A DNA stretch of 64,000 nt from Nonomuraea harbinensis (GCF_019396385.1 NZ_JAHKRN010000001.1:248001-312000), one strand, 5' to 3'; positions 1 through 10,313 are shown, counted from the first letter of the stretch. Notes: generated by a model not told the origin, from the letters alone. Numbers and translations are program-made.

Positions 1-67
1 ACGCCGATCAAACTACCGATCAGCACCGACAGAATTCCGGGAGACAGAAGTGTCCGACCGTTCCGCG

Positions 68-102
68 TTTCCTCCCCGCCCTGCGGGATGGGGCGTCCAC
101 GC
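68..102 (+). mobile_element. Probable right end of an IS200/IS605 (IS1341-type) element
   Basis: The segment starts TTTCCTCCCC and ends GGGGCGTCCACGC. CCCC (74-77) pairs with GGGG (90-93) and CCC (79-81) with GGG (85-87) around a TGC loop. From family knowledge, actinomycete TnpB/IS1341-type elements end in this kind of hairpin followed by a short ATCC/GTCC tail. The transposase gene would lie left of the window; the first 67 bases show no recognisable protein tail. The element ends about 20 bases before livM, so it may have separated livM from upstream liv genes. The call rests on motif memory only. Confidence 0.45.
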
Positions 103-122
103 TGTGAGTGCGTGGTGACGAG

Positions 123-1931
123 ATGAAGGCGTGGGCAGCCCTCCGGGCGGTGCCGTCGTGGGTGTACCCGGCGCTGCTGGGCGCTCTGCTGCTGGCGCTG
201 CCGTTCCTGGGCGCGGACTACGGGCTCACCCGGCAGGTGGAGCTGACGCTCATCATGGCGCTCATCGTCAGCGGCCTGAACCTGTCGCTCGGGTACGCGG
301 GCCAGCTCGCCATCGGTCAGGTGGCCATGTACGCGGCCGGCGCCTACACGGCGGCGATCATCTCCAAGGCCGGGACCACCGACCTGCTGGTCCACCTGCT
401 CGTGGCGGGGCTGGCGGCGCTGGTCGTCGGCATCCTCACCGGCATCCCCGGGCTCCGGCTGGGCTCCTGGTCGCTGGCCATGACCTCGTTCTTCCTGGTG
501 CTGCTGGTGCCCGACGTGGTGACGATCCTGGAGGAGCACACCGGCGGCGCGCACGGCCTCTCCGGCATCCCGCCCGCGACGCTGTTCGGCTACCAGCTCG
601 GGCCCGAGCAGTTCTACTTCTGCGTGGTCGCGGTCACGATCCTGTGGTTCGCGGCGTTCCGCAACATCGTGGCCTCCCGGCACGGGATCGCCTTCCAGGT
701 GCTCAAGCAGAGCCCGGTGCTGGCGTCGTCGGTCGGCATGTCCGTCTTCCGCACCAAGCTGGCCGGGTACGCGATCGGCGCCGTCCCGGCCGGGCTCGCG
801 GGCGCGCTCTTCGCCAACCTGGACCTGTTCGTCTCGCTGGACGCCTTCAGCTTCCACGTCGCGACCGGCGCGCTGGCCGCCTCCATCCTGGGCGGCTCGG
901 TCAGCGTGTACGGGGCGCTGCTCGGCGCGGGAGTCGTGGAGTACGGCAACTCCCAGTCGAGCAGCTTCCAGGAGTACTCGCTGGTCTTCTTCGGCCTGTT
1001 CCTCCTGATCGGCGGCGTGCTGATGAGCGGCGGCGTGGCCGGCGCGGCACGCAAGCTGGCCGCCCGCCTCGACCGGGCCGCCGGCGTGCTGCCCGGTGCG
1101 AAGAGCGGCACGGAGACGGAGATCGCGCCCATCACCGGCGGCACGATGGAGGTCACCGGCGTGGCCAAGGCCTTCGGCGGCAACCAGGCGCTCACGAACG
1201 CGGCGCTGCGTGCCGAACCCGGCCGGGTCACGGCCCTGATCGGCCCTAACGGCTCCGGCAAGACCACGCTGCTCAACCTCGTCTGCGGCTACTACCGCAG
1301 GGACGCGGGCACGATCACGCTGGACGGCAAGGAGATCGGCACGGCGGCGACGCACGCCATCGCCAGGCTGGGCGTGGCGCGGACGTTCCAGACCCCGCTG
1401 ATCCCGCCCGGCATCACCGTCAGGGACGTCGTGGCCTCCGGCCGCTACACCGCCGAGCCCGCCTCGTTCGGCGGCGCGATCCTGCGCACCCGCCGCTTCC
1501 GCCGGGTCCAGCGGCGCGACCGTGAGCGGGCCGGCCAGGCCCTCGCGCTCGTCGGGCTGGACCACCTGGCCGACACCGAGGCGGCCACGCTGCCGCTCGG
1601 CATGCGCAGGCTGCTGGAGGTCGCGCGGGCGCTGGTCGCCGAGCCCAAGGTGCTGCTGCTCGACGAGGTGGCCTCCGGGCTGGACGAGGCCGAGGTGGAG
1701 ACCCTGGCCGCGCTCATCCGCCGGATCCGCGACGCGGGCTGCACGGTCATCCTGGTCGAGCACAACTTCGGCCTGGTGCTGTCGCTGGCCGACGAGATCG
1801 TGGTGCTGGCCCGCGGCTCCGTGCTCGCCTCCGGCACCCCGGCCGAGATCGAGGCCGACCCGCGGGTGCGCGACGAGTACCTCGGCGTGACCGACGACTC
1901 GGTCACCACCGGCAAGGAGGGACACGCATGA
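123..1931 (+). CDS. LivM-LivG fusion: branched-chain amino acid-type ABC permease and ATPase
   Basis: The protein has 602 residues from ATG 123; an in-frame GTG at 108 is possible but lies against the IS-like end. Residues 1-335 are a hydrophobic LivM-type permease with multiple membrane spans. From about 342 a LivG-type ATPase follows, with Walker A GPNGSGKTT, a degenerate signature LPLGMRRLLEVA, Walker B LLLLDEVASGLD and switch histidine in VEHNFG. It should carry hydrophobic amino acids or carboxylates such as urea, amides or aromatic acids across the membrane. The stop overlaps livF by ATGA. LivH and a binding protein are not in view and may lie to the left. Permease-ATPase fusions of this family are known in actinobacteria. 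Confidence 0.9.
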   Translation: MKAWAALRAVPSWVYPALLGALLLALPFLGADYGLTRQVELTLIMALIVSGLNLSLGYAGQLAIGQVAMYAAGAYTAAIISKAGTTDLLVHLLVAGLAALVVGILTGIPGLRLGSWSLAMTSFFLVLLVPDVVTILEEHTGGAHGLSGIPPATLFGYQLGPEQFYFCVVAVTILWFAAFRNIVASRHGIAFQVLKQSPVLASSVGMSVFRTKLAGYAIGAVPAGLAGALFANLDLFVSLDAFSFHVATGALAASILGGSVSVYGALLGAGVVEYGNSQSSSFQEYSLVFFGLFLLIGGVLMSGGVAGAARKLAARLDRAAGVLPGAKSGTETEIAPITGGTMEVTGVAKAFGGNQALTNAALRAEPGRVTALIGPNGSGKTTLLNLVCGYYRRDAGTITLDGKEIGTAATHAIARLGVARTFQTPLIPPGITVRDVVASGRYTAEPASFGGAILRTRRFRRVQRRDRERAGQALALVGLDHLADTEAATLPLGMRRLLEVARALVAEPKVLLLDEVASGLDEAEVETLAALIRRIRDAGCTVILVEHNFGLVLSLADEIVVLARGSVLASGTPAEIEADPRVRDEYLGVTDDSVTTGKEGHA

Positions 1932-2647
1932 GCGACGCCCTGCTGACCGTAGCCAACCTCGCCACCGGCTACGGCGACCTGCGCGCGGTCTGGGACGTCT
2001 CGTTCGAGGCCAGGCCCGGCCAGGTCACCGCGCTGCTCGGCCGCAACGGCTCGGGCAAGACCACCACGCTGCGCGCCGTCGCCGGGCTCAACCCGGTGCT
2101 CGGCGGCGAGCTGGTCTACGACGGCCGCCCGCTGGCCTCCGTTCCGGCGCACGCCCGGGTCAAGCTCGGGATCAGCTACGTCCAGGAGGGCAAGCGGGTC
2201 TTCCGGGAGCAGTCCGTACAGGAGAACCTGCTCCTCGGCGGCTACAGCCTCGGCCTGCGCCGCAGGGCGCTGGAAGGCGAGCTGGACCGGATCCACGAGC
2301 TGTTCCCGATCCTGCGCGAGAAGCGCGACTCCCCGGCGGGCGCGCTGTCCGGCGGCCAGCAGCAGATGGTGGCGATCGGGCAGGCCCTGATGGCCAGGCC
2401 GCGCCTGCTCATGCTCGACGAGCCGTCCGGCGGCCTGGCGCCGTCGGTGGTGGCCGAGGTGATGGCCAGGGTGTCGGAGTTGAAGGCGTCGGGGCTGGCG
2501 ATCGTGCTGGTGGAGCAGGCGGTCGAGGCCGCGGTCGAGGTCGCCGACCACGTGACGGTGATCGACGTCGGCAAGGTCGTGGTCAGCTCCCCGGTGGCCG
2601 AGATCGACGACCTGGAGCGGATCAAGGACGCCTGCATGGGCAGGTGA
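1928..2647 (+). CDS. livF: LivF-type ABC transporter ATP-binding protein
   Basis: This 239-residue ATPase pairs with the LivG half of the preceding fusion. It shows Walker A GRNGSGKTT (about residues 38-46), the family's typical YVQEGKRVFREQSVQENL stretch, signature LSGGQQQMVAIG and Walker B LLMLDEPSGGLAP. Length matches LivF (about 235-240). The start overlaps the fusion gene by four bases, so translation is probably coupled. It is the second ATPase of a HAAT-family importer. Confidence 0.93.
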   Translation: MSDALLTVANLATGYGDLRAVWDVSFEARPGQVTALLGRNGSGKTTTLRAVAGLNPVLGGELVYDGRPLASVPAHARVKLGISYVQEGKRVFREQSVQENLLLGGYSLGLRRRALEGELDRIHELFPILREKRDSPAGALSGGQQQMVAIGQALMARPRLLMLDEPSGGLAPSVVAEVMARVSELKASGLAIVLVEQAVEAAVEVADHVTVIDVGKVVVSSPVAEIDDLERIKDACMGR

Positions 2648-2668
2648 CGTGAGAAAGGAAGACGACAC

Positions 2669-3814
2669 ATGGACAGCGGGGACTTCGCCGCCGTTCTGAG
2701 CACCGTACGGGAGTTCGTACGCGAGGTCGTGGTGCCCGCGGAGGACGTGATCGAGGAGACCGACGAGATCCCTGAGCGGATCCGCGGCGCCGCCGCCGGG
2801 ATGGGCCTGTTCGGCTACACCGTCCCCGAGGAGTACGGCGGGCTCGGCTGCGACGCCGAGCAGGACGCCCGCCTGGCCATGGAGCTGGGTTACACCACCC
2901 CGTCGTTCCGCTCGATGTTCGGCACCAACAACGGCATCGCCGGGCAGGTGCTGGTCAACTTCGGCACCGAGCGGCAGAAGGCGGAGTTCCTGCCGCGGAT
3001 GGCGGCGGGGGAGTGCGTGGCCTCGTTCGCGCTGACGGAGCCGGAGGCCGGGTCCGACCCGAGCGGCCTGCGCACCCGCGCCGTGCGCGACGGCGACGAC
3101 TACGTCATCGACGGCCACAAGCGCTTCATCACCAACGCCGACCGGTCGGACGTCCTCATGGTGTTCGCCCGTACCGGGGAGGCCGGCCCGAAGGGCATCT
3201 CGGTCTTCGCCGTGGACACGCGCACGCCGGGCGTGACCGTGGGCCCCAGGGACAAGAAGATGGGGCAGCGCGGCTCCCACACGAGCGAGATCCACTTCGA
3301 CGGTGTCCGGGTGCCCGCCTCGCGGCTGATCGGCGAGGTGGAGAACGAAGGGTTCGCCGCCGCCATGCGCTCGCTGGCCAAGGGCCGGTTGCACATCGCG
3401 GCCTGCTGCGTCGGCCTGGCGCAGCGGCTGGTCGACGAGAGCGTGCGGTACGCCGCGTCGGCGAAGCAGGGCGGCACCGTGATCGGCACCTTCCAGCAGG
3501 TGCAGGCGATGATCGCGGACTCGCAGACCGAACTGATGGCCGGCCGCGCGCTCGTGCTCTCCGCCGCCCGCGCCTACGACGACGGCACCGACCGGCGGAT
3601 CGGGCCGTCCAGCGCGAAGCTGTTCTGCAGCGAGATGGCCGGCCGGGTCGCCGACCGCGCGGTGCAGATCCACGGCGGCAGCGGCTACATGCACGGAGTG
3701 CCGGTCGAGCGCCTCTACCGCGACGCCCGGCTCTACCGCATCTACGAAGGGACCAGCGAGGTGCAGAAGTTGATCATCGCCAGGAATCTGATGCGTGAGG
3801 TGGCCACCCGATGA
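2669..3814 (+). CDS. Acyl-CoA dehydrogenase
   Basis: The 381-residue protein has the normal three-domain acyl-CoA dehydrogenase layout: helical N-terminus, middle beta domain with FALTEPEAGSDPSGL contacting FAD and substrate, and a C-terminal helical domain. The catalytic glutamate is expected in YEGTSEVQKLIIAR near the C-terminus. It oxidises an acyl-CoA to the 2,3-enoyl-CoA and passes electrons to ETF. The start follows GAAAGGAAGACGACAC, a good ribosome site. It overlaps the thiolase by ATGA and belongs to the CoA-ester catabolic part of the operon. Confidence 0.93.
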   Translation: MDSGDFAAVLSTVREFVREVVVPAEDVIEETDEIPERIRGAAAGMGLFGYTVPEEYGGLGCDAEQDARLAMELGYTTPSFRSMFGTNNGIAGQVLVNFGTERQKAEFLPRMAAGECVASFALTEPEAGSDPSGLRTRAVRDGDDYVIDGHKRFITNADRSDVLMVFARTGEAGPKGISVFAVDTRTPGVTVGPRDKKMGQRGSHTSEIHFDGVRVPASRLIGEVENEGFAAAMRSLAKGRLHIAACCVGLAQRLVDESVRYAASAKQGGTVIGTFQQVQAMIADSQTELMAGRALVLSAARAYDDGTDRRIGPSSAKLFCSEMAGRVADRAVQIHGGSGYMHGVPVERLYRDARLYRIYEGTSEVQKLIIARNLMREVATR

Positions 3815-5031
3815 CCGGCTCCCGTGACGCCGTGATCTGCGAGCCGGTGCGGACCCCGATCGGCCGCTACGGCGGCTCGCTCAAGGCGCTCCCCGCTCCC
3901 GATTTGGGCGCCCAGGCGCTGCGCGGGCTGCTCGCCCGCACCGGGCTCCAGCCCGAGGCGATCGACGACGTCGTGCTCGGCCACTGCTACCCGACGAGCG
4001 AGGCCCCGGCCATCGGCCGCGTCGTCGCGCTGGACGCGGGGCTGCCCGTCACCGTGCCGGGGCTCACCGTCGACCGGCGCTGCGGCTCCGGTTTGCAGGC
4101 GATCCTGTACGCGGCCAGGGAGGTCATGACCGGAAACGCCGACGTGGTCGTCGCCGGCGGCGTCGAGAGCATGAGCAACGCCGCCCACTTCTCCTTCGAC
4201 CTCCGGTGGGGCGCCCGGCAGGGCGGGGTCCAGCTGCACGACAGCCTGGAACGCGGCCGGGTCACCGCGGGCGGCCGCCACCACCCGGTGCCCGGCGGGA
4301 TGCTGGAGACGGCGGAGAACCTGCGCCGCGAGTACGCGATCCCCCGCGAGGAGCAGGACGAGCTCGCGCTGCTGTCGCACCGGCGGGCCGTCGAGGCGCA
4401 GCGCGACGGCAGGAGCGCCGAGGAGATCATCCCGGTCACGGTCCCCGTCAAGGGCGGCGAGACGACCGTGGACCGCGACGAGCACCCGCGCGCCGACACC
4501 ACCCTGGAGTCGCTGGCCCGGCTGCGCCCCATCCGCGCCGCCGCCGACCCCGAGTCGACGGTCACCGCGGGCAACGCCAGCGGCCAGAACGACGCCGCCG
4601 CGCTCTGCGTCGTCACCACCCTCGACCGGGCCGCGGCGCTCGGCCTGCGCCCGCTGGTGCGGCTGGTGTCGTCGGGGGTCGGCGCGGTCGAGCCGCACCG
4701 GATGGGCGTCGGGCCGGTCCCGGCCACCCGCGTCGCGCTGGACCGGGCCGGGCTGCGGCTGGCCGACATGGACCTCATCGAGCTCAACGAGGCGTTCGCG
4801 GCCCAGGCCCTCGCGGTCATGCGCGAGTGGCGGTTCGGCGAGAAGGACCTGGAGCGTACGAACCCGCGCGGCTCCGGCATCTCCCTCGGCCACCCGGTCG
4901 GCGCCACCGGCACCCGCATGGTCGGCGCCCTCGCCCGCGAACTGCACCGCCGCGAGCAACGCTATGGCCTCGCCACCCTCTGCATCGGCGGCGGCCAGGG
5001 CATCGCCGCCGTCTTCGAGCGGATCACCTGA
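3811..5031 (+). CDS. Acetyl-CoA C-acyltransferase (thiolase)
   Basis: This 406-residue thiolase has the acylating cysteine in VDRRCGSGLQAI, the NEAFAAQALA motif, GHPVGATG with the catalytic histidine, and the second cysteine in LCIGGGQG near the end. It cleaves a 3-ketoacyl-CoA to acetyl-CoA and a shortened acyl-CoA, or works in reverse. It overlaps the dehydrogenase by four bases. With that gene and the enoyl-CoA hydratase further down, it supplies most of a beta-oxidation spiral. A 3-hydroxyacyl-CoA dehydrogenase is not present in the operon. Confidence 0.93.
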   Translation: MTGSRDAVICEPVRTPIGRYGGSLKALPAPDLGAQALRGLLARTGLQPEAIDDVVLGHCYPTSEAPAIGRVVALDAGLPVTVPGLTVDRRCGSGLQAILYAAREVMTGNADVVVAGGVESMSNAAHFSFDLRWGARQGGVQLHDSLERGRVTAGGRHHPVPGGMLETAENLRREYAIPREEQDELALLSHRRAVEAQRDGRSAEEIIPVTVPVKGGETTVDRDEHPRADTTLESLARLRPIRAAADPESTVTAGNASGQNDAAALCVVTTLDRAAALGLRPLVRLVSSGVGAVEPHRMGVGPVPATRVALDRAGLRLADMDLIELNEAFAAQALAVMREWRFGEKDLERTNPRGSGISLGHPVGATGTRMVGALARELHRREQRYGLATLCIGGGQGIAAVFERIT

Positions 5032-5050
5032 ACGGGGCGGAGGAGCGTCC

Positions 5051-5995
5051 ATGTGGCGGCTGGTGATCACCAGATTGTGCGTGGCCGTGCCGATGATCGT
5101 CATGGTCTCCACGGCCACCTTCTTCCTCGGCGCGCTGTCGCCGATCGACCCCGCCGAGTTCGTGCTCGGCCCCGACCCCACCCAGGAGCAGGTCGACCGG
5201 GTGCGCCAGGAGATGGGCCTGGACCGTCCCGTGCTCGCCCAGTTCCAGGAGTGGGCTGCCGGGGCGGTCCGGGGCGACCTGGGCAGTTCCGTGTTCACCG
5301 GCGAGCCGGTCTCGGCCACGCTGATCAGGGCGCTGCCGGTCACGCTGAGCCTCACCCTCGGCGGCCTGGTGCTGTCGGTCCTGCTCGGCCTGCCGGCGGG
5401 CATCTGGGCGGGGTTGCGCGCCGGGCGGCTGGGCGACCGGGTGACGACCGGTCTGGTGACGGTCGGCCAGGCGGTGCCGAACTTCTGGCTGGCGCTCCTC
5501 CTCATCCTCGCCTTCGCCGTACATTTCAGGATTTTCCCGGCTGTCGGGTACGTGCCGATCTCCGAAGGCGTCGGGCCGTGGCTGCACAGCATCACGCTGC
5601 CGTCCATCGCGCTCGGCACCGCGGCCGGGGCGGTGCTGGCCCGGCAGACCCGCTCGGCGATCATCGGGGTCCTTCAGCAGGAGTACATCCGCACCGCCCT
5701 GGCCCAGGGGCTCCCCAGGTGGCGGGTGGTCGGCAAGTTCGGGCTGCGCAACGCGGCTGTGCCGATCGTGACCGTCATCGCCTTCGAGGTGGCGAGCCTG
5801 TTCGGCGGGTCCATCGTGGTCGAGCGGATGTTCTCGATGCGCGGCTTCGGCTCGGTCACCATCGACGCGGTGCTGCGCCGCGACCCCGACGTCATCCAGG
5901 GCGTCATCGTCATCGCCGCGGCCGTCATGATCGTGATCCAGCTCGTGCTGGACCTCTCGTACGCGTGGCTCAACCCGAAGGTGCGGCCGTCATGA
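5051..5995 (+). CDS. Peptide/nickel-type ABC transporter permease (DppB/GsiC family)
   Basis: The 314-residue protein begins MWRLVITRLCVAVPMIVMVS, a typical DppB N-terminus with the first membrane helix. The ATG at 5051 is chosen because GGCGGAGGAG lies just upstream; longer reading frames run into the thiolase. The TLGGLVLSVLLGLPAGI core and the EAA-like loop (EYIRTALAQGLPRWRVV) are typical. It forms half of the membrane channel of a PepT-family importer. It overlaps the next gene by ATGA. Confidence 0.92.
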   Translation: MWRLVITRLCVAVPMIVMVSTATFFLGALSPIDPAEFVLGPDPTQEQVDRVRQEMGLDRPVLAQFQEWAAGAVRGDLGSSVFTGEPVSATLIRALPVTLSLTLGGLVLSVLLGLPAGIWAGLRAGRLGDRVTTGLVTVGQAVPNFWLALLLILAFAVHFRIFPAVGYVPISEGVGPWLHSITLPSIALGTAAGAVLARQTRSAIIGVLQQEYIRTALAQGLPRWRVVGKFGLRNAAVPIVTVIAFEVASLFGGSIVVERMFSMRGFGSVTIDAVLRRDPDVIQGVIVIAAAVMIVIQLVLDLSYAWLNPKVRPS

Positions 5996-7905
5996 CCGCC
6001 GGGACCCGCCTGCGCAGGCTGCTGGCGCAGAAGGCCACCCCGGTGGCGGGCCTGTTCCTGGCCGCGGTCGTGCTCACGGCCCTCCTCGCGCCGCTGCTCG
6101 CCCCGTACCCGCCTGACACCGGCGACCTGCTGCGGCCCTCGGAGCTGCCGTCCGCCGGGCACTGGCTGGGCACCGACTCGCTCGGCCGCGACGTGCTCAG
6201 CCGGCTCATGTACGGGGCGCGGGCCGCCCTGCTGGCCGCCCTCGTCGCCGTCGTCATCGCGGTGCTGATCGGGCTGCCGCTCGGACTGGTCCTCGGCTAC
6301 CTCGGCGGCTGGCCCGACCGGATCGCGATGCGGGTCGCCGAGGCCGTCAACGCCATGCCGTTCCTGCTGGTCGCCATCACGCTCATCGCGATCCTGGGCC
6401 CTGGCCTGATCAAGTCGATGGCGGCCGTCGGCGTCATCTACGCCGTCATGGTGCTGCGGCTGGTGCGGGGGGAGGTCCTCGCCGCCCGCGAGGAGCTGTA
6501 CGTGACCGGCGCGCTCGTGGTCGGCAACCGCACCGGCAGGCTGCTGTGGCGGCACGTGCTGCCCAACGTCGCGCCGTCCCTGATCGTGCAGATCACCGCG
6601 ATGTTCGCCACCGGCATCATCGTCGAGGCGACGCTGTCGTACCTCGGGCTGGGCACCCAGCCGCCGGACGCGAGCTGGGGCAACATGCTCGCCGACGCGC
6701 AGGCGTCCGCGTACGACCACCCCTTCCTCGCGCTGCCCGCCGGATTCGCGATCATGCTGACGGTGCTCGCGTTCAACCTGTTCGGCGACGGGGTCCGCGA
6801 CCTGTTCGCGCGCGAGGCGACCGGCAGCGTGCTGCACGCCGCCCCGGCCCGCCGCGTCACGCAGGTGACGGAACGCGCCGGCGGGCCGGAGCCCGCGGGC
6901 GAGGAGCCGCTGCTGCGGGTGCGCGACCTGAGCGTCTCCTTCCCCACGGGACCGGGCGAACGGGCCGACGTCGTGTCCGGCGTGTCGTTCGACCTCGGCA
7001 GGCGGCGGATGCTCGGGCTGGTCGGCGAGTCCGGCAGCGGCAAGAGCGTCACCGCTATGGCCCTGCTCGGCCTGGTCCCCGACCCCGGCAGGGTGACCGC
7101 GGCGACGATCACGTTCGACGGCCGGGAGCTGGCCGGCGCGTCTGGGCGCGAGCTGCGCCGGATCCGCGGACGCGAGGTCGGCGTCGTCTTCCAGGACCCG
7201 CTCAAGGCGCTCAACCCCGCCTTCACCATCGGCACCCAGCTCACCGAGCCGCTGCGGGTGCTCGGCGGCATGTCCGCGCGCGAGGCCAGGGCCCGCGCCG
7301 TCGAGCTGCTCGACCTGGTGCGGATCCACCGCGCGGCCGAGCGGCTCGGCCACTACCCGCACCAGTTCTCCGGCGGGATGGCGCAGCGGGTGATGATCGC
7401 GATGGCGCTGTCGATGACGCCCAAGCTGCTCATCGCCGACGAGCCCACCACCGCGCTGGACGTCACCGTGCAGGGCGAGGTGCTGGACCTGCTGCGCGAC
7501 CTGCAGGCGGAGATCGGCATGTCGGTGCTGGTCATCACGCACGACCAGGGAGTCGTCGCCGACCTGGCCGACGACCTCATGGTCATGTACGCGGGCGAGC
7601 TGGTCGAGACCGGCAGCGTCAGGCGGGTGTTCGAGCGGCCCCGGCACCCGTACACGGCCGGGCTGCTCGCGTCCATGCCGCGCAACCGGCCCCGCGCCGG
7701 CCGGCTGCCCGCCATCCCCGGCACCGTGCCGCACCCCGGCGAGGCGGGACCCGGCTGCCGGTTCGCCGCCCGCTGCCCGTTCGTCATCGACCGCTGCCGG
7801 GAGGCCCCGGTAGAGCTCACCGCGCTCGGCGACGGCGCGGCCCGCTGCCTGCGCGTCGCCGAGCAGCTCACCTTCGACGGCACGGAGGCGTGGACGGCCC
7901 GATGA
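5992..7905 (+). CDS. DppC-DppD fusion: ABC permease joined to an ATPase
   Basis: The 637-residue protein joins a DppC-type permease (about residues 1-285, with [20 protein letters not shown] as the EAA loop) to a DppD-type ATPase starting near residue 306. The ATPase has Walker A GESGSGKS, signature [15 protein letters not shown] and Walker [13 protein letters not shown]. It ends with the oligopeptide-type tail containing [14 protein letters not shown]. The start overlaps dppB and the stop overlaps dppF by four bases each. It is the second permease-ATPase fusion in this operon. Such fusions are known in actinobacteria. Confidence 0.92.
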   Translation: MTAGTRLRRLLAQKATPVAGLFLAAVVLTALLAPLLAPYPPDTGDLLRPSELPSAGHWLGTDSLGRDVLSRLMYGARAALLAALVAVVIAVLIGLPLGLVLGYLGGWPDRIAMRVAEAVNAMPFLLVAITLIAILGPGLIKSMAAVGVIYAVMVLRLVRGEVLAAREELYVTGALVVGNRTGRLLWRHVLPNVAPSLIVQITAMFATGIIVEATLSYLGLGTQPPDASWGNMLADAQASAYDHPFLALPAGFAIMLTVLAFNLFGDGVRDLFAREATGSVLHAAPARRVTQVTERAGGPEPAGEEPLLRVRDLSVSFPTGPGERADVVSGVSFDLGRRRMLGLVGESGSGKSVTAMALLGLVPDPGRVTAATITFDGRELAGASGRELRRIRGREVGVVFQDPLKALNPAFTIGTQLTEPLRVLGGMSAREARARAVELLDLVRIHRAAERLGHYPHQFSGGMAQRVMIAMALSMTPKLLIADEPTTALDVTVQGEVLDLLRDLQAEIGMSVLVITHDQGVVADLADDLMVMYAGELVETGSVRRVFERPRHPYTAGLLASMPRNRPRAGRLPAIPGTVPHPGEAGPGCRFAARCPFVIDRCREAPVELTALGDGAARCLRVAEQLTFDGTEAWTAR

Positions 7906-8762
7906 GACCCCTGCTCGAAGTCCGTGACCTGGTGGTCCGCTTCCCGCTGCCCCGGCGCCGGCCGTGGCACCGGCGGACCTTCCACCCGGCGGTCGACGGC
8001 GTGTCCTTCACCGTCGCCCCCGGCGAGACGCTCGGCCTGGTCGGCGAGTCCGGGTCGGGCAAGACCACCGTGGGCCGCACCGTGCTCGGCCTCCAGCGGG
8101 CTGACTCCGGCACCGTGACGTGCGGCGACGCCGACGTCACCCGGTTCGGCCGCGTGGTGCCGACGGCCTACCGGCGGCGGGTCCAGGCGGTCTTCCAGGA
8201 CCCGTACGGGTCGCTGAACCCGACGATGGTCGTGGCCGACCTGGTGGGGGAGCCGCTGGGCCTGCACACCGGCCTGACCTGCCGCGAACGCGAGGAACGG
8301 GTCGTCGAGCTGCTGGAGCTGGTCGGGCTGAGCGCCCGCCACCTGGGCCGCTACCCCTACCATTTCTCCGGCGGGCAGCAGCAGCGCATCGCCATCGCCC
8401 GCGCCCTGGCACTCGAACCCGAGCTGATCATCCTCGACGAGCCCGTCAGCGCCCTCGACGTGTCCATCCAGAGCCAGGTCGTCAACCTGCTGGAGGACGT
8501 GCAGGAGCGCACCGGCGTCGCCTACCTGTTCATCGCCCACGACCTGGCCGTGGTCCGCCACATCAGCGACCGGATCGCCGTGATGCACCGGGGCCGGCTG
8601 GTGGAGATCGGCGACGCGGACCAGGTCTGCGACGCCCCCGCACACCCGTACGCCCAGCTCCTGCTTGCCTCCGTGCTGGATGCCGACCTCGACGGCCGTG
8701 AGGCCAGGCGGGCGCGGCGGCGCGAGCTGGCGGCCTCCTTCCGCACCGCACCCGACCGATGA
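7902..8762 (+). CDS. Oligopeptide-type ABC transporter ATP-binding protein (DppF-like)
   Basis: This 286-residue ATPase begins [20 protein letters not shown] at an ATGA overlap with the previous gene. It has Walker [11 protein letters not shown]-loop [11 protein letters not shown], signature [15 protein letters not shown] and Walker [12 protein letters not shown]. The C-terminus ([16 protein letters not shown]) is typical of DppF/OppF but the cysteine-rich tail of the DppD half is absent, as usual. It is the second ATPase of the importer. Confidence 0.92.
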   Translation: MRPLLEVRDLVVRFPLPRRRPWHRRTFHPAVDGVSFTVAPGETLGLVGESGSGKTTVGRTVLGLQRADSGTVTCGDADVTRFGRVVPTAYRRRVQAVFQDPYGSLNPTMVVADLVGEPLGLHTGLTCREREERVVELLELVGLSARHLGRYPYHFSGGQQQRIAIARALALEPELIILDEPVSALDVSIQSQVVNLLEDVQERTGVAYLFIAHDLAVVRHISDRIAVMHRGRLVEIGDADQVCDAPAHPYAQLLLASVLDADLDGREARRARRRELAASFRTAPDR

Positions 8763-8774
8763 AGGGCATCCCCC

Positions 8775-10313
8775 ATGCGTGCACGATCTCGCTTACTGAC
8801 TTTCCTGCTGGCACTCGCCGTCCTCGCCGCCGGATGCGGCGGGCCGGCCGGCTCGGAGCGGAAGGACGGCTCCGTGCTGAGGTTCGGCGTCTTCGGCGGC
8901 ACCGAGTCGCTGGACCCCTACCTGACGATCCAGACGGTGGCGGCGATGCTCTACCCCGCCTACGACACGCTGACCGTGATGAACGAGAAGTTCGAGGTCG
9001 AGCCGTGGCTGGCGACGGAGTGGAGCCGGCCCGACGACAGGACCTGGCGGCTGAAGCTGCGCGACGACGTGACCTTCCATGACGGGTCCGCCTTCGACGC
9101 CGAGACGGTCAAGCTGAACTTCGAGCGCGGCAAGACCCTGGAGTCCTCGCCGTACATCGCGCTCTACTCGGCGATGGACGAGGTCAAGGTCGTCGACCCG
9201 CACACCGTGGACGTCGTCTTCGGCCGCCCGTACCCGTCGTTCCCGACGGAGATGGCCTCCATCAGCGGCGCCATGGTCAGCCCCAAGGCCATCAAGGAGA
9301 AGACCGACCTCACCCGCACGGTCGCGGGCAGCGGCGGCTGGATCTTCGAGGCGTCGACGTACGACCCCAAGGCGCGCATCGCCTACGCCGCGAACCGGGA
9401 CTACTGGGCCAAGGACCTGGTCAAGGTGGACCGGCTGGAATACAGCATCATCGCCGACGACAGCGCCCGCTTCAACGCCTACCAGGGCGGCCAGCTCGAC
9501 GTGCTGGGACACCTGCAGCCGGGCCAGATCCAGACCGCCAAGGGCGGCGGCGCCGCGATCCTGGAGACGCCCATCGAGTGCAACGCGATCATCGTCACGG
9601 ACCGGGTCGGCAAGATGGTCCCGGCGCTCAAGGACGAGCGCGTCCGCCGGGCCATCGGCCTGCTCATCGACCGCCAGGCGATGAACGCGGCCGCCTACTC
9701 CGGCGGCGGCAACCCGGAGGTCGGCGGGTTCATGCCGCCCGCCTCGACATGGCACAACACCGCCCTCGACGGCGTGTACAAGACCCCCGACGTGGCGCAG
9801 GCCAAGCGACTGCTGGCCGAGGCCGGCCACCCCGACGGCTTCTCGTTCGAGATCGCCACCGTCGACCTGGTCAAGCAGCGCCTCAGCGCCCTGGCCCAGA
9901 TGCTCGCCGCGGGCGGCATCGAGATGAAGCTGGTCACCGTCCCGCCGAACTCGCTGGCCAAGGGCAACCGCGAGGGCAAGTTCCCGGTCATCACCGTCAC
10001 CTCCCGGCACGTCGTCCCGGCGAGCTGGTACAGCGCCTACATCTCCAAGGCCGGGCCGTACAACGCCGCCTTCGGCGCCGAGGACATGGCGGACCTGGAC
10101 GAGCTGGCCGCCAAGGCCGACGCCGCGGGGGACGAGGCCGAGAGCAAGCGCATCTGGGACGAGATCCAGAAGGAGGTCCTCGACCGCGGCTTCATGTTCC
10201 CGATGATGTGGACCTCGCAGCGGGCGGCCGTGTCGGCGAAGGTCACCGGCGACGTCGTGCTGCGTCCCGGCGAGTCCACCCCGCGCCCGCACGGCCTCTC
10301 GGTGGCGGCATGA
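8775..10313 (+). CDS. Solute-binding lipoprotein of the peptide/nickel ABC importer (SBP family 5)
   Basis: The 512-residue protein starts MRARSRLLTFLLALAVLAAGC, a lipoprotein signal with lipobox LAAGC, so the cysteine near residue 21 should anchor it outside the membrane. The mature part follows the family-5 pattern: FGVFGGTESLDPYLTIQ, WRLKLRDDVTFHDGSAFDAETVKLNFER and a long two-lobe body. It delivers substrate to the DppB/DppC permeases. The substrate is unknown; its neighbours suggest a molecule that ends up as a CoA thioester. The stop overlaps the next gene by ATGA. Confidence 0.92.
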   Translation: MRARSRLLTFLLALAVLAAGCGGPAGSERKDGSVLRFGVFGGTESLDPYLTIQTVAAMLYPAYDTLTVMNEKFEVEPWLATEWSRPDDRTWRLKLRDDVTFHDGSAFDAETVKLNFERGKTLESSPYIALYSAMDEVKVVDPHTVDVVFGRPYPSFPTEMASISGAMVSPKAIKEKTDLTRTVAGSGGWIFEASTYDPKARIAYAANRDYWAKDLVKVDRLEYSIIADDSARFNAYQGGQLDVLGHLQPGQIQTAKGGGAAILETPIECNAIIVTDRVGKMVPALKDERVRRAIGLLIDRQAMNAAAYSGGGNPEVGGFMPPASTWHNTALDGVYKTPDVAQAKRLLAEAGHPDGFSFEIATVDLVKQRLSALAQMLAAGGIEMKLVTVPPNSLAKGNREGKFPVITVTSRHVVPASWYSAYISKAGPYNAAFGAEDMADLDELAAKADAAGDEAESKRIWDEIQKEVLDRGFMFPMMWTSQRAAVSAKVTGDVVLRPGESTPRPHGLSVAA

